From NCBI GenBank assembly GCA_030603485.1, contig JAUVXS010000051.1:1-11061 (forward strand): a stretch of DNA of 11,061 bases, written 5' to 3'. Position 1 is the first letter of the stretch. Every line of letters starts with the position of its first letter. The notes below the pieces were generated by a model, which was not told the DNA's origin, did no database searches, and saw nothing but the letters and a program-made list of their open reading frames with translations. This document shows positions 1 to 6,295 of this stretch, piece by piece. A program made the position numbers and the translations under genes. Origin of the DNA: Dehalococcoidia bacterium (GTDB taxonomy: Bacteria; Chloroflexota; Dehalococcoidia; GIF9; AB-539-J10).

Positions 1-129
1 AAATTCTGAGAGTAGAGAGTTCACCTTCTCAGAATCTATCATCTTCTCTTTTTCTTCTCGGGTCAACTCACCAATTCTAGCTAATCTTTCTCTAGCGATC
101 GGTGGAAGGTCTTTCTCCCAATTTAGCAT
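1..129 (-). CDS. N-terminal 43 codons of an unrecognised leftward protein (runs off left edge)
   Basis: An open frame on the minus strand begins with ATG at 129-127 and is still open at base 1. The 43 visible residues begin MLNWEKDLPPIARERLARIG and are highly charged and probably helical, with a run of Glu/Lys/Arg at residues 21-35. The start is supported by a good Shine-Dalgarno (AGGAG, 7 bases upstream, on the minus strand around 137-141). It is divergent from the PAC2 operon, so the space between is a shared promoter region. I do not recognise the family and the visible part is too short to assign a role. It is chromosomal, outside the mobile element. Confidence 0.6.
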   Translation of the reverse strand, partial: MLNWEKDLPPIARERLARIGELTREEKEKMIDSEKVNSLLSEF

Positions 130-190
130 TGCTTGGCTCCTTTATACATAGGCAATGGCTATTTTACACCACACAGGTACAAGGATAGTA

Positions 191-196
191 TATAAT
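191..196 (+). promoter_or_regulatory. Candidate -10 box for the PAC2-comM operon
   Basis: A perfect TATAAT lies at 191-196, 24 bases before the preferred ATG at 221. No good -35 is seen at normal spacing: the hexamer at 168-173 (ACCACA) matches 3 of 6. A transcript would start near 203, which would exclude the upstream in-frame ATGs at 155 and 197 and favours 221 as the start. Confidence 0.35.
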
Positions 197-220
197 ATGA
201 AATCAGATTTGGGGAGTGCG

Positions 221-1132
221 ATGGGAATCAGACTTTATCAAGAGCCGCAGCTTGAGAATCCGATTTTGATAGCCAGTTGGCCAGGAATAGGAAATATCGG
301 GATAATCGCTGTTGATACTCTAAGAGGGATATTAGACGCAGAGGAGTTTGGAGAAATTGAGCCCCGGGATTTCTTTTATCCCAAGCGGGTCTTGATCAGG
401 AAGGGAGTTTTGGAAGACCTGGAATTTCCCAACAGCAAATTTCATTTTAAGAAAACAGAAGGGAAAGATATAATATTTTTTATTGGGGAAGAACAGCCCA
501 CCGAAGGGGGGAGGATGTATGCTGAGGGAAGAAAGGCCTATCACATGGCTAACCTGGTTCTGGATGTAGCCGAGCAATTTAAATGTAGCAGAGTTTACAC
601 TTCGGGAGCGGCTGTGGCTTTGACCCACCATACCATCAAGCCAAGAGTATGGGCCGTGCCCAATAGCGAGGGCTTAATCCCTGAGATAAAAGGATACGGG
701 AATACTGTACTAATGTCCGATATCGAAGGAAGGGGAGGGCATGGAAATATCACCGGCTTAAATGGTCTCTTGCTGGGAGTTGCCAAAAAAAGAGGTTTTG
801 AGGCTATTTGCCTGATGGGCGAGATACCAATATATCTTCAGGGATTGCCAATGTCCTACCCCAAAGCCTCGAAGTCAGTGCTGGAAGTCCTCAGCCATAG
901 TCTAGAAATAGCGATTAACCTGGACAAATTGGATGAGTTAGACCAAAAGGTAGAACGAAGAATTGAAGAATTTTACCGGCAAATCCCCCTGGAAATAAGG
1001 GGGCAACTGGATAAATTAAAGCATGTGGCCTATGCCCAACCGCCTGAGCCGGGGCCGATTACCGAGGAAGAAGAGAAGAGAATTATGGAGGACGTTGAAA
1101 GGTTCTTCAAAAAGCGAGGTGGGGGAGGTTGA
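221..1132 (+). CDS. PAC2-family protein (proteasome-assembly-chaperone-like), copy 1
   Basis: A 303-aa cytoplasmic protein of the PAC2 family, which in eukaryotes includes a proteasome assembly chaperone. Bacterial members have no settled function. What is visible: the N-terminal glycine motif SWPGIGNIG at about residues 19-27, the following alternating hydrophobic strands, the segment around GAAVALTHHT, and a charged C-terminal helical tail rich in Glu/Lys/Arg from about residue 230. The frame is open from 155, but ATG 221 is preferred because GGGGAG sits at 211-216 and the family normally begins close to the IRLYQEP segment. It is first in an operon with a second PAC2 gene, which starts inside its stop codon, and then comM. 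Family assignment is firm; role is unknown. Confidence 0.85.
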   Translation: MGIRLYQEPQLENPILIASWPGIGNIGIIAVDTLRGILDAEEFGEIEPRDFFYPKRVLIRKGVLEDLEFPNSKFHFKKTEGKDIIFFIGEEQPTEGGRMYAEGRKAYHMANLVLDVAEQFKCSRVYTSGAAVALTHHTIKPRVWAVPNSEGLIPEIKGYGNTVLMSDIEGRGGHGNITGLNGLLLGVAKKRGFEAICLMGEIPIYLQGLPMSYPKASKSVLEVLSHSLEIAINLDKLDELDQKVERRIEEFYRQIPLEIRGQLDKLKHVAYAQPPEPGPITEEEEKRIMEDVERFFKKRGGGG

Positions 1133-1962
1133 GCGACGTATCTCCTGTCAAAATCTATAAGGAACTGGACTTTAGCCGGTCTTCTTTAGTGCTTGGTTGG
1201 AGCGAAGATATGGGAAATTTGGGGCGAAAAGCTACTGACTACTTGAATCGGAAGCTGAAAGGACAGGAATTTGCTGAAATTGAACCGGAGGATTTCTTTT
1301 CCCTTGGTGGAGTTGCCATAGAAGGTAATCTATCCCAATTTCCTGAAAGCAGGTTCTATGCCTGCCAGGAACATGAGCTGGTAATTTTCCAGAGTGACTC
1401 TCCCGGTGCTGAATGGAATAAATTTATAAACTCAGTTCTGGATGTGGCTGAACATCTTTGTCGGGTGAAAGAGTTGTATATCCTTGGGGCCATGGTTAGC
1501 TTTAGTGCTCATACTACTCCCCGAGCGTTACTTTCCGTAGTTAACTCAGCGGAAATGAAAGAAGCCTTGAGCAAATATGACTTGGCCGGAGATATGGATT
1601 ACCAAACTTCACCTGGTGAAAGGCCAACCTTGAATTCTCTTCTCCTGTGGGTAGCTAAAGGAAGGAATATTCCCGGGGTGAGCCTGTGGGTGCCTGTACC
1701 TTTTTACCTGGCTACAATAGAAGATGCCCAGGCTCAGAAAAAAGTCCTGAGCTTTTTGGATGAAAGATTAGGACTGAAAATTGATTTTAGTGATTTGGAG
1801 CAGGAAATTCGAGAACAAAATGAACAGCTAGCCCGGGTAAGGTCTTGCTTTCCTCAAGTCGATGATTACATTAACAGGCTGGAAAGCAACCTTATGCTAT
1901 CTGAAGAAGAAAATGGAGAACTAATTAAAAGAATTAAGGACTTTCTCAGGGAGGGAGGCTGA
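1129..1962 (+). CDS. PAC2-family protein, divergent copy 2
   Basis: A 277-aa protein related to the preceding gene. Aligned features include the N-terminal glycine-bearing segment GWSEDMGNLG (residues 23-32, degenerate compared with copy 1), an EFAEIEPEDFF segment nearly matching the EFGEIEPRDFF of copy 1, and a C-terminal coiled-coil-like region (about 218-275, rich in Glu, Gln, Leu). The start is TTG at 1129, overlapping the upstream TGA by four bases (TTGA). A GAGGTG at 1116-1121 serves as ribosome site and translational coupling is likely. Two PAC2 paralogues in tandem could form a heterodimer, as PAC1-PAC2 do in eukaryotes; that is inference. The gene is followed five bases later by the truncated comM. 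Confidence 0.8.
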   Translation: MSDVSPVKIYKELDFSRSSLVLGWSEDMGNLGRKATDYLNRKLKGQEFAEIEPEDFFSLGGVAIEGNLSQFPESRFYACQEHELVIFQSDSPGAEWNKFINSVLDVAEHLCRVKELYILGAMVSFSAHTTPRALLSVVNSAEMKEALSKYDLAGDMDYQTSPGERPTLNSLLLWVAKGRNIPGVSLWVPVPFYLATIEDAQAQKKVLSFLDERLGLKIDFSDLEQEIREQNEQLARVRSCFPQVDDYINRLESNLMLSEEENGELIKRIKDFLREGG

Positions 1963-1967
1963 GCCTT

Positions 1968-2078
1968 ATGTTGGCCAAGGTTAAAAGTGCTGCTGTGGTG
2001 GGTCTGGAGGGAGCAGTAGTCGAAGTAGAGGTGGATTTATCACCAGGCTTACCTTCTTTCACGAATGTTGTGACATAG
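1968..2078 (+). pseudogene. comM: comM (YifB, Mg-chelatase-like AAA+ ATPase), 5' fragment cut by element insertion
   Basis: The first ~32 codons are a textbook ComM N-terminus: MLAKVKSAAVVGLEGA, then VEVEVDLSPGLPSFT. Intact ComM proteins are about 500 aa and continue with a motif like IVGLPD. Here the frame goes T-N-V-V-T and stops at 2076-2078, so the gene is reduced to 36 codons. GGGAGG at 1953-1958 gives a good ribosome site for ATG 1968. ComM is a hexameric helicase that promotes branch migration when incoming DNA recombines during natural transformation (known for the family). The break coincides with the end of an oppositely oriented serine recombinase, so insertion rather than decay explains it. 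The missing 3' part should lie beyond the right edge. Confidence 0.9.
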
Positions 2079-2080
2079 CA
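2050..2080. other. Probable attL junction in comM
   Basis: ComM-like coding sequence ends between about 2063 (end of the Thr32 codon) and 2070; to the right the sequence belongs to the element and already encodes the recombinase tail. Large serine recombinases use short crossover cores, so the exact position cannot be fixed without attR or an uninterrupted comM. The stretch 2061-2070 would still match a typical ACG-ATT-GTT comM sequence with one mismatch, so the core may lie there. The placement is inference from family knowledge. Confidence 0.75.
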
Positions 2081-3573
2081 CACACTTCGCTGGGGATAGG
2101 AAAAACACCATCTAGTATGACACTCTTGCCATCTATCCAGGCTCTTATCTTAAATGTTTCTAAGGCTAGTTTTTTTTCAGTATCTCCGAAGTCTGACAGG
2201 TTTTGACTGACAACTCTACAGAACTCTTCTACCCTCGTCGGGTCAATATAGCTCTCCTTTGCTTGTTCGAGCTTTTTCTCAGTGTCCTTGATTTCCCTTC
2301 GTAATTCCGTTCTCTTGCGGTTTATTCTCTCATTTGCCTTAATAACCATCTCATCCGGGAAGCCTTTCAATGCCCACTGTAACAATTGTTCCTGTTCTGT
2401 ATCCAGCATTTTCATCTCCCTAGTAATCCTGTCTAATTCCTGTGCTAAGAAGCCCTCTTGATTCATCCCATCGTTTAAGTGTTGTAAGCCAGCGAGAATA
2501 GTCCTCGGACTCTTGAGGACTTCGGCAAGCTCAGTCCAAACCGCCTCATCGAGTTGCCTAGCGTTCACAGTCTTACTAGTGCAGCGTTTGTCCGAAAGCA
2601 GTCTCACCCGTCCACTACATCGATAATAGGGCTTGCCATGCACGGGAACACCGTGGTATTTTCTGCCGCATGACTTACAGAAGAGCCTACCGGATAGCAA
2701 GTAGGTTAGTTTTTGATTGCGTGGTGATAACTCCCTATTCCTGTCTAATTGCCTTTGAATCATCTCCCACTCCTCCCAAGTAAAAGCAGTTCGGTCAACT
2801 GCATTGGGAATCAAAACATGGTCTTTCTCAGAGCAGGTAACGCGTTTCTTGCCCTCCATCCTGGTCTTACCAGCATAGCTCTTGCCGGCATAGGCAGGGT
2901 TACGCATAATACGCCCCACCGTTCCGCGGCTCCACCTATATCCGCCTTTGGGAGCTGGTATGTGTTTCTCCATTAACCTTCGGCAAGCCTCGTTCAAAAA
3001 TATACCCTCTTCGATTACCCATTGCCCTATCATCTTTACTATGGGGAGTTCGTCATTCGCTGCGTTAATACCCCGCTCTCTGTCGTAATCGTAACCGTAT
3101 AAAACACCCCTTCCTGTTGGCAGCTTGCCGTTCCTTATTCTCTCGCGCTTTCCCCGCATTGTTCGCTCTTTAATTTTCTCAGCTTCTAGCTTTGCAGCAA
3201 AGCCCTTAATATACGCTATCAGTTTACCCATGTCTGAACTGTCTACATCCTCGGTAACCATAACCAATACAACGCCGGCTCGCTCTAGTTCTTCTTGCAG
3301 AATAATGAAATGGACAGGGTCTCTGGATAAACGATCCAGAGTATAGGCAATAATCGCATCCACTTCCCTATCCCTCACCCATTGTCTGAGTTGAGCCAAT
3401 TTCGGTCGGTCAAGAGACAGGCCTGAGTAAGTCTCTTTGATTGTGTATTCCTCGTTTATCTCGTATCCAAGCTCTCGTGCTTTGTCCTGGCACGCTTTAA
3501 GCTGACTATCGAGGCTTGTGCCTTCCGCTTCCTGATTGTCTGTGCTGACTCTACAGTAAATACTAGCTTTCAT
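2059..3573 (-). CDS. Large serine recombinase (site-specific integrase of the element)
   Basis: A 504-aa protein that catalyses integration and excision through a serine-DNA linkage. Domains in order: resolvase catalytic domain (about 1-140; YCRVS with nucleophile Ser10 and Arg8, then the LDRLSRD segment), recombinase domain (about 150-270, including GVLYGYDYD and WSRGTVGRIMRNPAYAGK), zinc ribbon (Cys299, Cys302, Cys319, Cys331), and a coiled coil (about 370-440). The length is normal for the large serine integrase family. The start at 3573 (MKASIYCRVS) is chosen over the longer frame at 3612 because GGAGG lies just upstream and the family begins here. It overlaps the upstream HNH gene by 11 bases. 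The stop codon (2061-2059) lies antisense to comM codons 31-32, that is, at or beyond the attL core. Confidence 0.95.
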   Translation of the reverse strand: MKASIYCRVSTDNQEAEGTSLDSQLKACQDKARELGYEINEEYTIKETYSGLSLDRPKLAQLRQWVRDREVDAIIAYTLDRLSRDPVHFIILQEELERAGVVLVMVTEDVDSSDMGKLIAYIKGFAAKLEAEKIKERTMRGKRERIRNGKLPTGRGVLYGYDYDRERGINAANDELPIVKMIGQWVIEEGIFLNEACRRLMEKHIPAPKGGYRWSRGTVGRIMRNPAYAGKSYAGKTRMEGKKRVTCSEKDHVLIPNAVDRTAFTWEEWEMIQRQLDRNRELSPRNQKLTYLLSGRLFCKSCGRKYHGVPVHGKPYYRCSGRVRLLSDKRCTSKTVNARQLDEAVWTELAEVLKSPRTILAGLQHLNDGMNQEGFLAQELDRITREMKMLDTEQEQLLQWALKGFPDEMVIKANERINRKRTELRREIKDTEKKLEQAKESYIDPTRVEEFCRVVSQNLSDFGDTEKKLALETFKIRAWIDGKSVILDGVFPIPSEVCAMSQHS

Positions 3574-4003
3574 TTTTCCTCCATACAAAGTACCATGCAA
3601 ATAGAGCTGCAAGCAGGAACACTAACCCTATATACCACATATCCAGCTTGCCTTTGGTTATTAGCCCTACGATGAACAGAACGGCCCCCGCAGCAGCGAA
3701 GCCTATCATAATAGCCTTTGCGGCTTGGGCTTCCAATTGTGGTATCAGCTTCTCCTTGATTTGAGCTTGTCTTCGTTCCTCTAGTATTGGTACGACATGT
3801 CTCTTGTAGTGTTCCTTCTTTGAAATGAGTTCCAAGTTTTCGGGCCGATTATCCTGTTTGTCTCCGTTTTTGTGGTGAACAATCTCTCCCTGAAGTAGCT
3901 TGCGCCCTAGTTTCTTCTCCATTACGCTCCGATGCACCAGGCGGTTATAATTCGCGTACCTCAAGTACCCCTTGGGGTCTGGATATGTTTCTGGCGTTTT
4001 CAT
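3563..4003 (-). CDS. HNH nuclease-like protein with two C-terminal membrane segments
   Basis: A 146-aa protein. Residues 35-69 show an HNH/homing-endonuclease-like core: GEIVHHKNGDKQDN with His43-His44 and Asn46, then RPENLELIS (Asn56), then KKEHYKRH. After a charged linker (72-95), two hydrophobic stretches follow (about 98-116, GFAAAGAVLFIVGLI, and about 122-141, rich in Trp/Leu/Ala/Phe), ending in WRKNES. HNH domains cut or nick DNA; two membrane helices on such a small HNH protein are unusual. The start at 4003 is preferred over 4021 because its ATG overlaps the upstream TGA (ATGA) and GGGGG lies just upstream; the 4021 start has no ribosome site. It sits between a zinc ribbon and the recombinase in one overlapping operon, so a role in element transfer or its control is plausible but inferred. 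Confidence 0.8.
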   Translation of the reverse strand: MKTPETYPDPKGYLRYANYNRLVHRSVMEKKLGRKLLQGEIVHHKNGDKQDNRPENLELISKKEHYKRHVVPILEERRQAQIKEKLIPQLEAQAAKAIMIGFAAAGAVLFIVGLITKGKLDMWYIGLVFLLAALFAWYFVWRKNES

Positions 4004-4143
4004 TTCTTTACCCCCTTCCATCGTTTAGTTTGCCAATATGGGCTACGGCACTTGGGGCATGTCTGCGGTTTCTGGGGTTTTCGTGGTATCCAAGTATGCC
4101 CGCAGCGCTCACACTTCAGCGTGGTTAAGTGTATTTCAGCCAT
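4000..4143 (-). CDS. Small zinc-ribbon protein (47 aa)
   Basis: The protein begins MAEIHLTTLKCERCGHTWIP and carries two CxxC knuckles (Cys11/Cys14 and Cys29/Cys32) with a proline-rich basic linker, then SPYW and a basic tail. This is the typical shape of small rubredoxin-like zinc ribbons found in many bacteria and archaea; the exact function is unknown, with nucleic-acid or protein binding possible. A longer frame opens at 4212, but a consensus promoter lies at 4150-4178 inside that extension and predicts a transcript starting at the A of ATG 4143. So the short form, probably translated leaderless, is favoured. Its stop overlaps the HNH start by four bases. Confidence 0.8.
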   Translation of the reverse strand: MAEIHLTTLKCERCGHTWIPRKPQKPQTCPKCRSPYWQTKRWKGVKK

Positions 4144-4149
4144 ATTATG

Positions 4150-4178
4150 ATTATATACATATCTGTATAGTTTGTCAA
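4150..4178 (-). promoter_or_regulatory. Consensus sigma-70-type promoter of the integration module
   Basis: On the minus strand TTGACA (4178-4173) is followed by exactly 17 bases and then TATAAT (4155-4150), a perfect match to the housekeeping consensus. The usual 6-base discriminator puts the transcript start at about 4143, the first base of the zinc-ribbon ATG. It would drive zinc ribbon, HNH protein and recombinase. Confidence 0.85.
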
Positions 4179-4241
4179 GTCTCCCTTCGCCAGTTTTTCC
4201 AACTTTGGGCACGCAATCTACCCCCTGTAAACGCTGATAAG

Positions 4242-5516
4242 CTAACCAAAGCTATTATCATTTTTCTCGTGTGTTCTCAGGGTGTTTTGCGTCCCTGAAG
4301 CTAATCGTGCCTGTAGCAGTAGGCTATTGACCTGTTCCGTTAACTGCCATGAGAAGGCTGCCTCTCCGGAGCGGTCTACGAGGTTAAGCATCCAGAGATC
4401 TTCTAGGAGTTCTTTGGTAGTTTCAGTTGGAATCTTAGCCCTATATCCTGCTTCTTTGGTGCTTAGTGGCTCAGTTCCTGCCAGAGCTAGGACTAGCTGC
4501 ATCCTTTGACTGGCAACAGTGTCCTGGGCTATGCGTAAGAGAGCTTGATATTCTTTTCCCCCTACACTATCCTGCTCATAAAATATGGCTAGCCCTTGTG
4601 CCAATTTAAGGAACTGTTTAGTAAGGCGAGTCCCTACTTCAGCTTGGGGTTGATATTGCACTTTGTGCCATCGGTCTCTGGCTACCTCGGAGCGCAATTT
4701 TGCCGTTATATTAGCCAAAGCTTTAACTTGCTCATGAGTTTCCTTGTCGACAGTGATAGTATCTTGCCCTTTAGTATGAGTAGCGTAATAGGCAAAGCAG
4801 GTCCTAGTAGCCTCGGCTAATGCTCTGCGCATTTCCTCCTCTTTGCCAGCAAGGTCTCCTGCTCTGTTAATTGCAGCCTCAGCGGTATTGTGAAGCCGGC
4901 ACTTTAAGAATCGCTCACCAAGCAAAGAGTGTATTACCCGATACATATCAATAACCCCAGTTACGCCAGCTATAAGCCCAAATCTACTATGACACCGCTT
5001 GGTGCCCACACCACTACCAAAACTCTTTTCCAAATAACCATCGTAAGCTTCCCTGAGATCAGCAAATATGGCTGATTGGTCTTCGCTTTTCTTGGAAAGT
5101 ATTGAGGTGAAGTCCTTAATTATTAGCACTTTCCCGTCTAGTTGAGGCAGCAGGTCAATATTCTTATTTCCTTTTAACCCACTAATTAGTGTCTGCGGGG
5201 TCATGGTGCTGATGGAATAAAAAGGCTCGCCAGAAAAGGAGCGAAGTAATTCTGTTTTAGTACTACCAGCAGGAGCAATAAGAAAAAGCCATACCGGGTC
5301 GCCTGGTAAATATATACTCAAGGCAGTTGCCATTATTATGTCTACAGCTTCAAGGTCTTCAAGGTATAGCCATTGAGACAATACTCTTAGGTATTGGTCT
5401 CGATTATATGTTTGAGTCCTCTCCAGTGGTTTGAGCTGCGTGTGTTGGAGAATTTGGTTGTCTTTTCTTACCCATCGCCCATCAGTTGTCTGCATATAGT
5501 CTTCATCACTACTCAT
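4242..5516 (-). CDS. Phage/plasmid helicase-like P-loop ATPase
   Basis: A 424-aa protein. A P-loop APAGSTKT is at 81-88 (variant Walker A: Thr in place of the Gly before Lys), a Walker B-like strand KVLIIKDF at 129-136, a sensor-like LIAGVTG at 181-187, and an arginine-finger-like LLGERFLKCR at 198-207. The C-terminal part (about 330-400) looks like a winged-helix region (KEAGYRAKIPTETTKELLEDL). This arrangement resembles ATPases of phage and plasmid replication modules. Loading or unwinding of DNA for element replication is the likely role, but the exact family is uncertain. The start at 5516 is chosen over 5531 because AGGAG sits 8 bases upstream. It overlaps the 59-aa gene by eight bases and ends an operon begun by an XRE regulator. 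The ~100 bases to the next gene hold that gene's promoter. Confidence 0.7.
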   Translation of the reverse strand: MSSDEDYMQTTDGRWVRKDNQILQHTQLKPLERTQTYNRDQYLRVLSQWLYLEDLEAVDIIMATALSIYLPGDPVWLFLIAPAGSTKTELLRSFSGEPFYSISTMTPQTLISGLKGNKNIDLLPQLDGKVLIIKDFTSILSKKSEDQSAIFADLREAYDGYLEKSFGSGVGTKRCHSRFGLIAGVTGVIDMYRVIHSLLGERFLKCRLHNTAEAAINRAGDLAGKEEEMRRALAEATRTCFAYYATHTKGQDTITVDKETHEQVKALANITAKLRSEVARDRWHKVQYQPQAEVGTRLTKQFLKLAQGLAIFYEQDSVGGKEYQALLRIAQDTVASQRMQLVLALAGTEPLSTKEAGYRAKIPTETTKELLEDLWMLNLVDRSGEAAFSWQLTEQVNSLLLQARLASGTQNTLRTHEKNDNSFG

Positions 5517-5688
5517 TCTGGTGCTCCTCATCTTCCCGTGATATCTCTACTAAGTGATTGTCCCGTGGCTGAAGTAAACACGTCATTAACCGCTTGAAAG
5601 CTGGACTAACTTCTTGCGTATGCTGCCAATTGGCAACCACTTCGATTTGGCACTTACCTGCCTTACTCTTGACCGTCTGCCCCTTCAT
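5509..5688 (-). CDS. Small protein of 59 aa, unknown
   Basis: An open frame from ATG 5688-5686 to TAG 5511-5509. It begins MKGQTVKSKAGKCQIEVVAN and ends in an acidic tail (REDEEHQNE). It has an excellent ribosome site (GAGGTG, 5 bases before the ATG), starts immediately after the TGA of the upstream DUF5659-like gene with no gap, and overlaps the ATPase start by eight bases. It also fills what would otherwise be a hole in a tightly packed operon. I recognise no domain; the basic N-terminus and acidic C-terminus are the only notable traits. Position suggests an accessory factor to the ATPase. Confidence 0.6.
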   Translation of the reverse strand: MKGQTVKSKAGKCQIEVVANWQHTQEVSPAFKRLMTCLLQPRDNHLVEISREDEEHQNE

Positions 5689-5940
5689 TCAAACACCTCG
5701 AAACAACCTTGCCTTTAGTTCCTGGTAAGCATTGTGAAAAGCCAGTGCGTTGACATTAGCTTTGCCTTCTTGCCATCTGGAGATTAGCTCAGGTTTAGGA
5801 GAGTCAAAAATAAAGATGCAGCGCTGGCGATCCTGGTGGTCTATTCCTGAAAGGTGAGTGCCAGAACAGTGAAGGAAAGCTGCTAGAGCTATATCAGAGG
5901 TCTCATGTTTTTCGCTGGTCATTGCTGTTCTCATCTTCAT
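5689..5940 (-). CDS. DUF5659-like small protein
   Basis: An 83-aa protein. The pattern SDIALAAFLHCSGTHLSGI, then RCIFIFDSP, then a WQEGKANVNALAF segment and a final YQELKARLF matches what I recall of the DUF5659 family, small proteins of unknown function common in phages and mobile elements (recognition from memory). The domain spans about residues 15-80, nearly the whole protein. Start uncertain: ATGs at 5940, 5934 and 5922 are all in frame and none has a strong ribosome site; 5922 would reduce the overlap with the upstream XRE gene from 38 to 20 bases. It is part of the XRE to ATPase operon. Confidence 0.6.
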   Translation of the reverse strand: MKMRTAMTSEKHETSDIALAAFLHCSGTHLSGIDHQDRQRCIFIFDSPKPELISRWQEGKANVNALAFHNAYQELKARLFRGV

Positions 5941-6109
5941 CTATTTCTCTAAATATTTGCCTAATCTTGACCGAGGTTCCCTTGGATGTGATAAAAATAC
6001 CCCGCTCAAGCTTTGATACTTCTGTCTGAGTGAGTCCTATCCTCTTGCCTAGCTCGGTTTGCGATAGTCCTCTTCGTATCCTTCCTACTCTGATGGTTAT
6101 ACCTCTCAT
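5903..6109 (-). CDS. XRE-family helix-turn-helix regulator (68 aa)
   Basis: A compact single-domain DNA-binding protein. Residues 5-45 form the HTH: RVGRIRRGLSQTELGKRIGL, then the recognition helix TQTEVSKLERG. The tail is acidic (EIDEDENSND). This is the lambda Cro/CI-like fold and the protein probably binds as a dimer. The ATG at 6109 is preferred over the in-frame GTG at 6115 because GAGGGG lies just upstream. It is first in a leftward operon with the DUF5659-like protein, the 59-aa protein and the helicase-like ATPase. A terminator-like hairpin ends about ten bases before its ribosome site and a perfect dyad lies about 85 bases upstream, so autoregulation of the operon is likely (inference). 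Confidence 0.8.
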   Translation of the reverse strand: MRGITIRVGRIRRGLSQTELGKRIGLTQTEVSKLERGIFITSKGTSVKIRQIFREIDEDENSNDQRKT

Positions 6110-6128
6110 AAACACCCCTCAAAAAACA

Positions 6129-6162
6129 AATAAGCCTAGGATTTTTGTCTCCTAAGCCTATT
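6129..6162 (-). terminator. Terminator-like hairpin just upstream of the XRE gene
   Basis: Read on the minus strand, arms AATAGGCTTAGGA (6162-6150) and TCCTAGGCTTATT (6141-6129) pair over 13 positions, including two G-U wobbles, with an 8-base loop. They are followed by TGTTTTTTGA (6128-6119). On the plus strand the wobble positions become A-C mismatches, so the structure is meant for leftward RNA. It would end transcripts of the 6296-7021 gene, or act as an attenuator for the XRE operon, whose ATG is 20 bases beyond it. Confidence 0.6.
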
Positions 6163-6186
6163 CTAAACCCTAAATTAGCTTGAAAA
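6160..6186 (-). promoter_or_regulatory. Weak candidate promoter for the XRE operon
   Basis: TAGAAT (6165-6160) is a five-of-six -10 box, with TTTTCA (6186-6181) as a four-of-six -35 at a short 15-base spacing. A transcript from here would begin near 6153, inside the first arm of the hairpin, and so would not form the full terminator. Weak, but no better candidate was seen. Confidence 0.25.
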
Positions 6187-6191
6187 GGTGC

Positions 6192-6212
6192 ACATAAGGG
6201 GAAGGCTTATGT
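6192..6212. promoter_or_regulatory. Perfect 7+7 dyad, candidate operator
   Basis: ACATAAG (6192-6198) and CTTATGT (6206-6212) are perfect inverted repeats around a 7-base centre. Beyond them GGT and ACC continue the symmetry with a one-base offset. Size and position, about 85 bases upstream of a Cro/CI-like gene and clear of coding sequence, fit an operator. Only one copy was seen. Confidence 0.4.
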
Positions 6213-6295
6213 TACCGTTTTCTAGCTTTGGAATGAGAATTGATGTGGATAGAAAGCAGCGTTTTTACCTTGCCAGATACTTGACAAGCTTTGAG

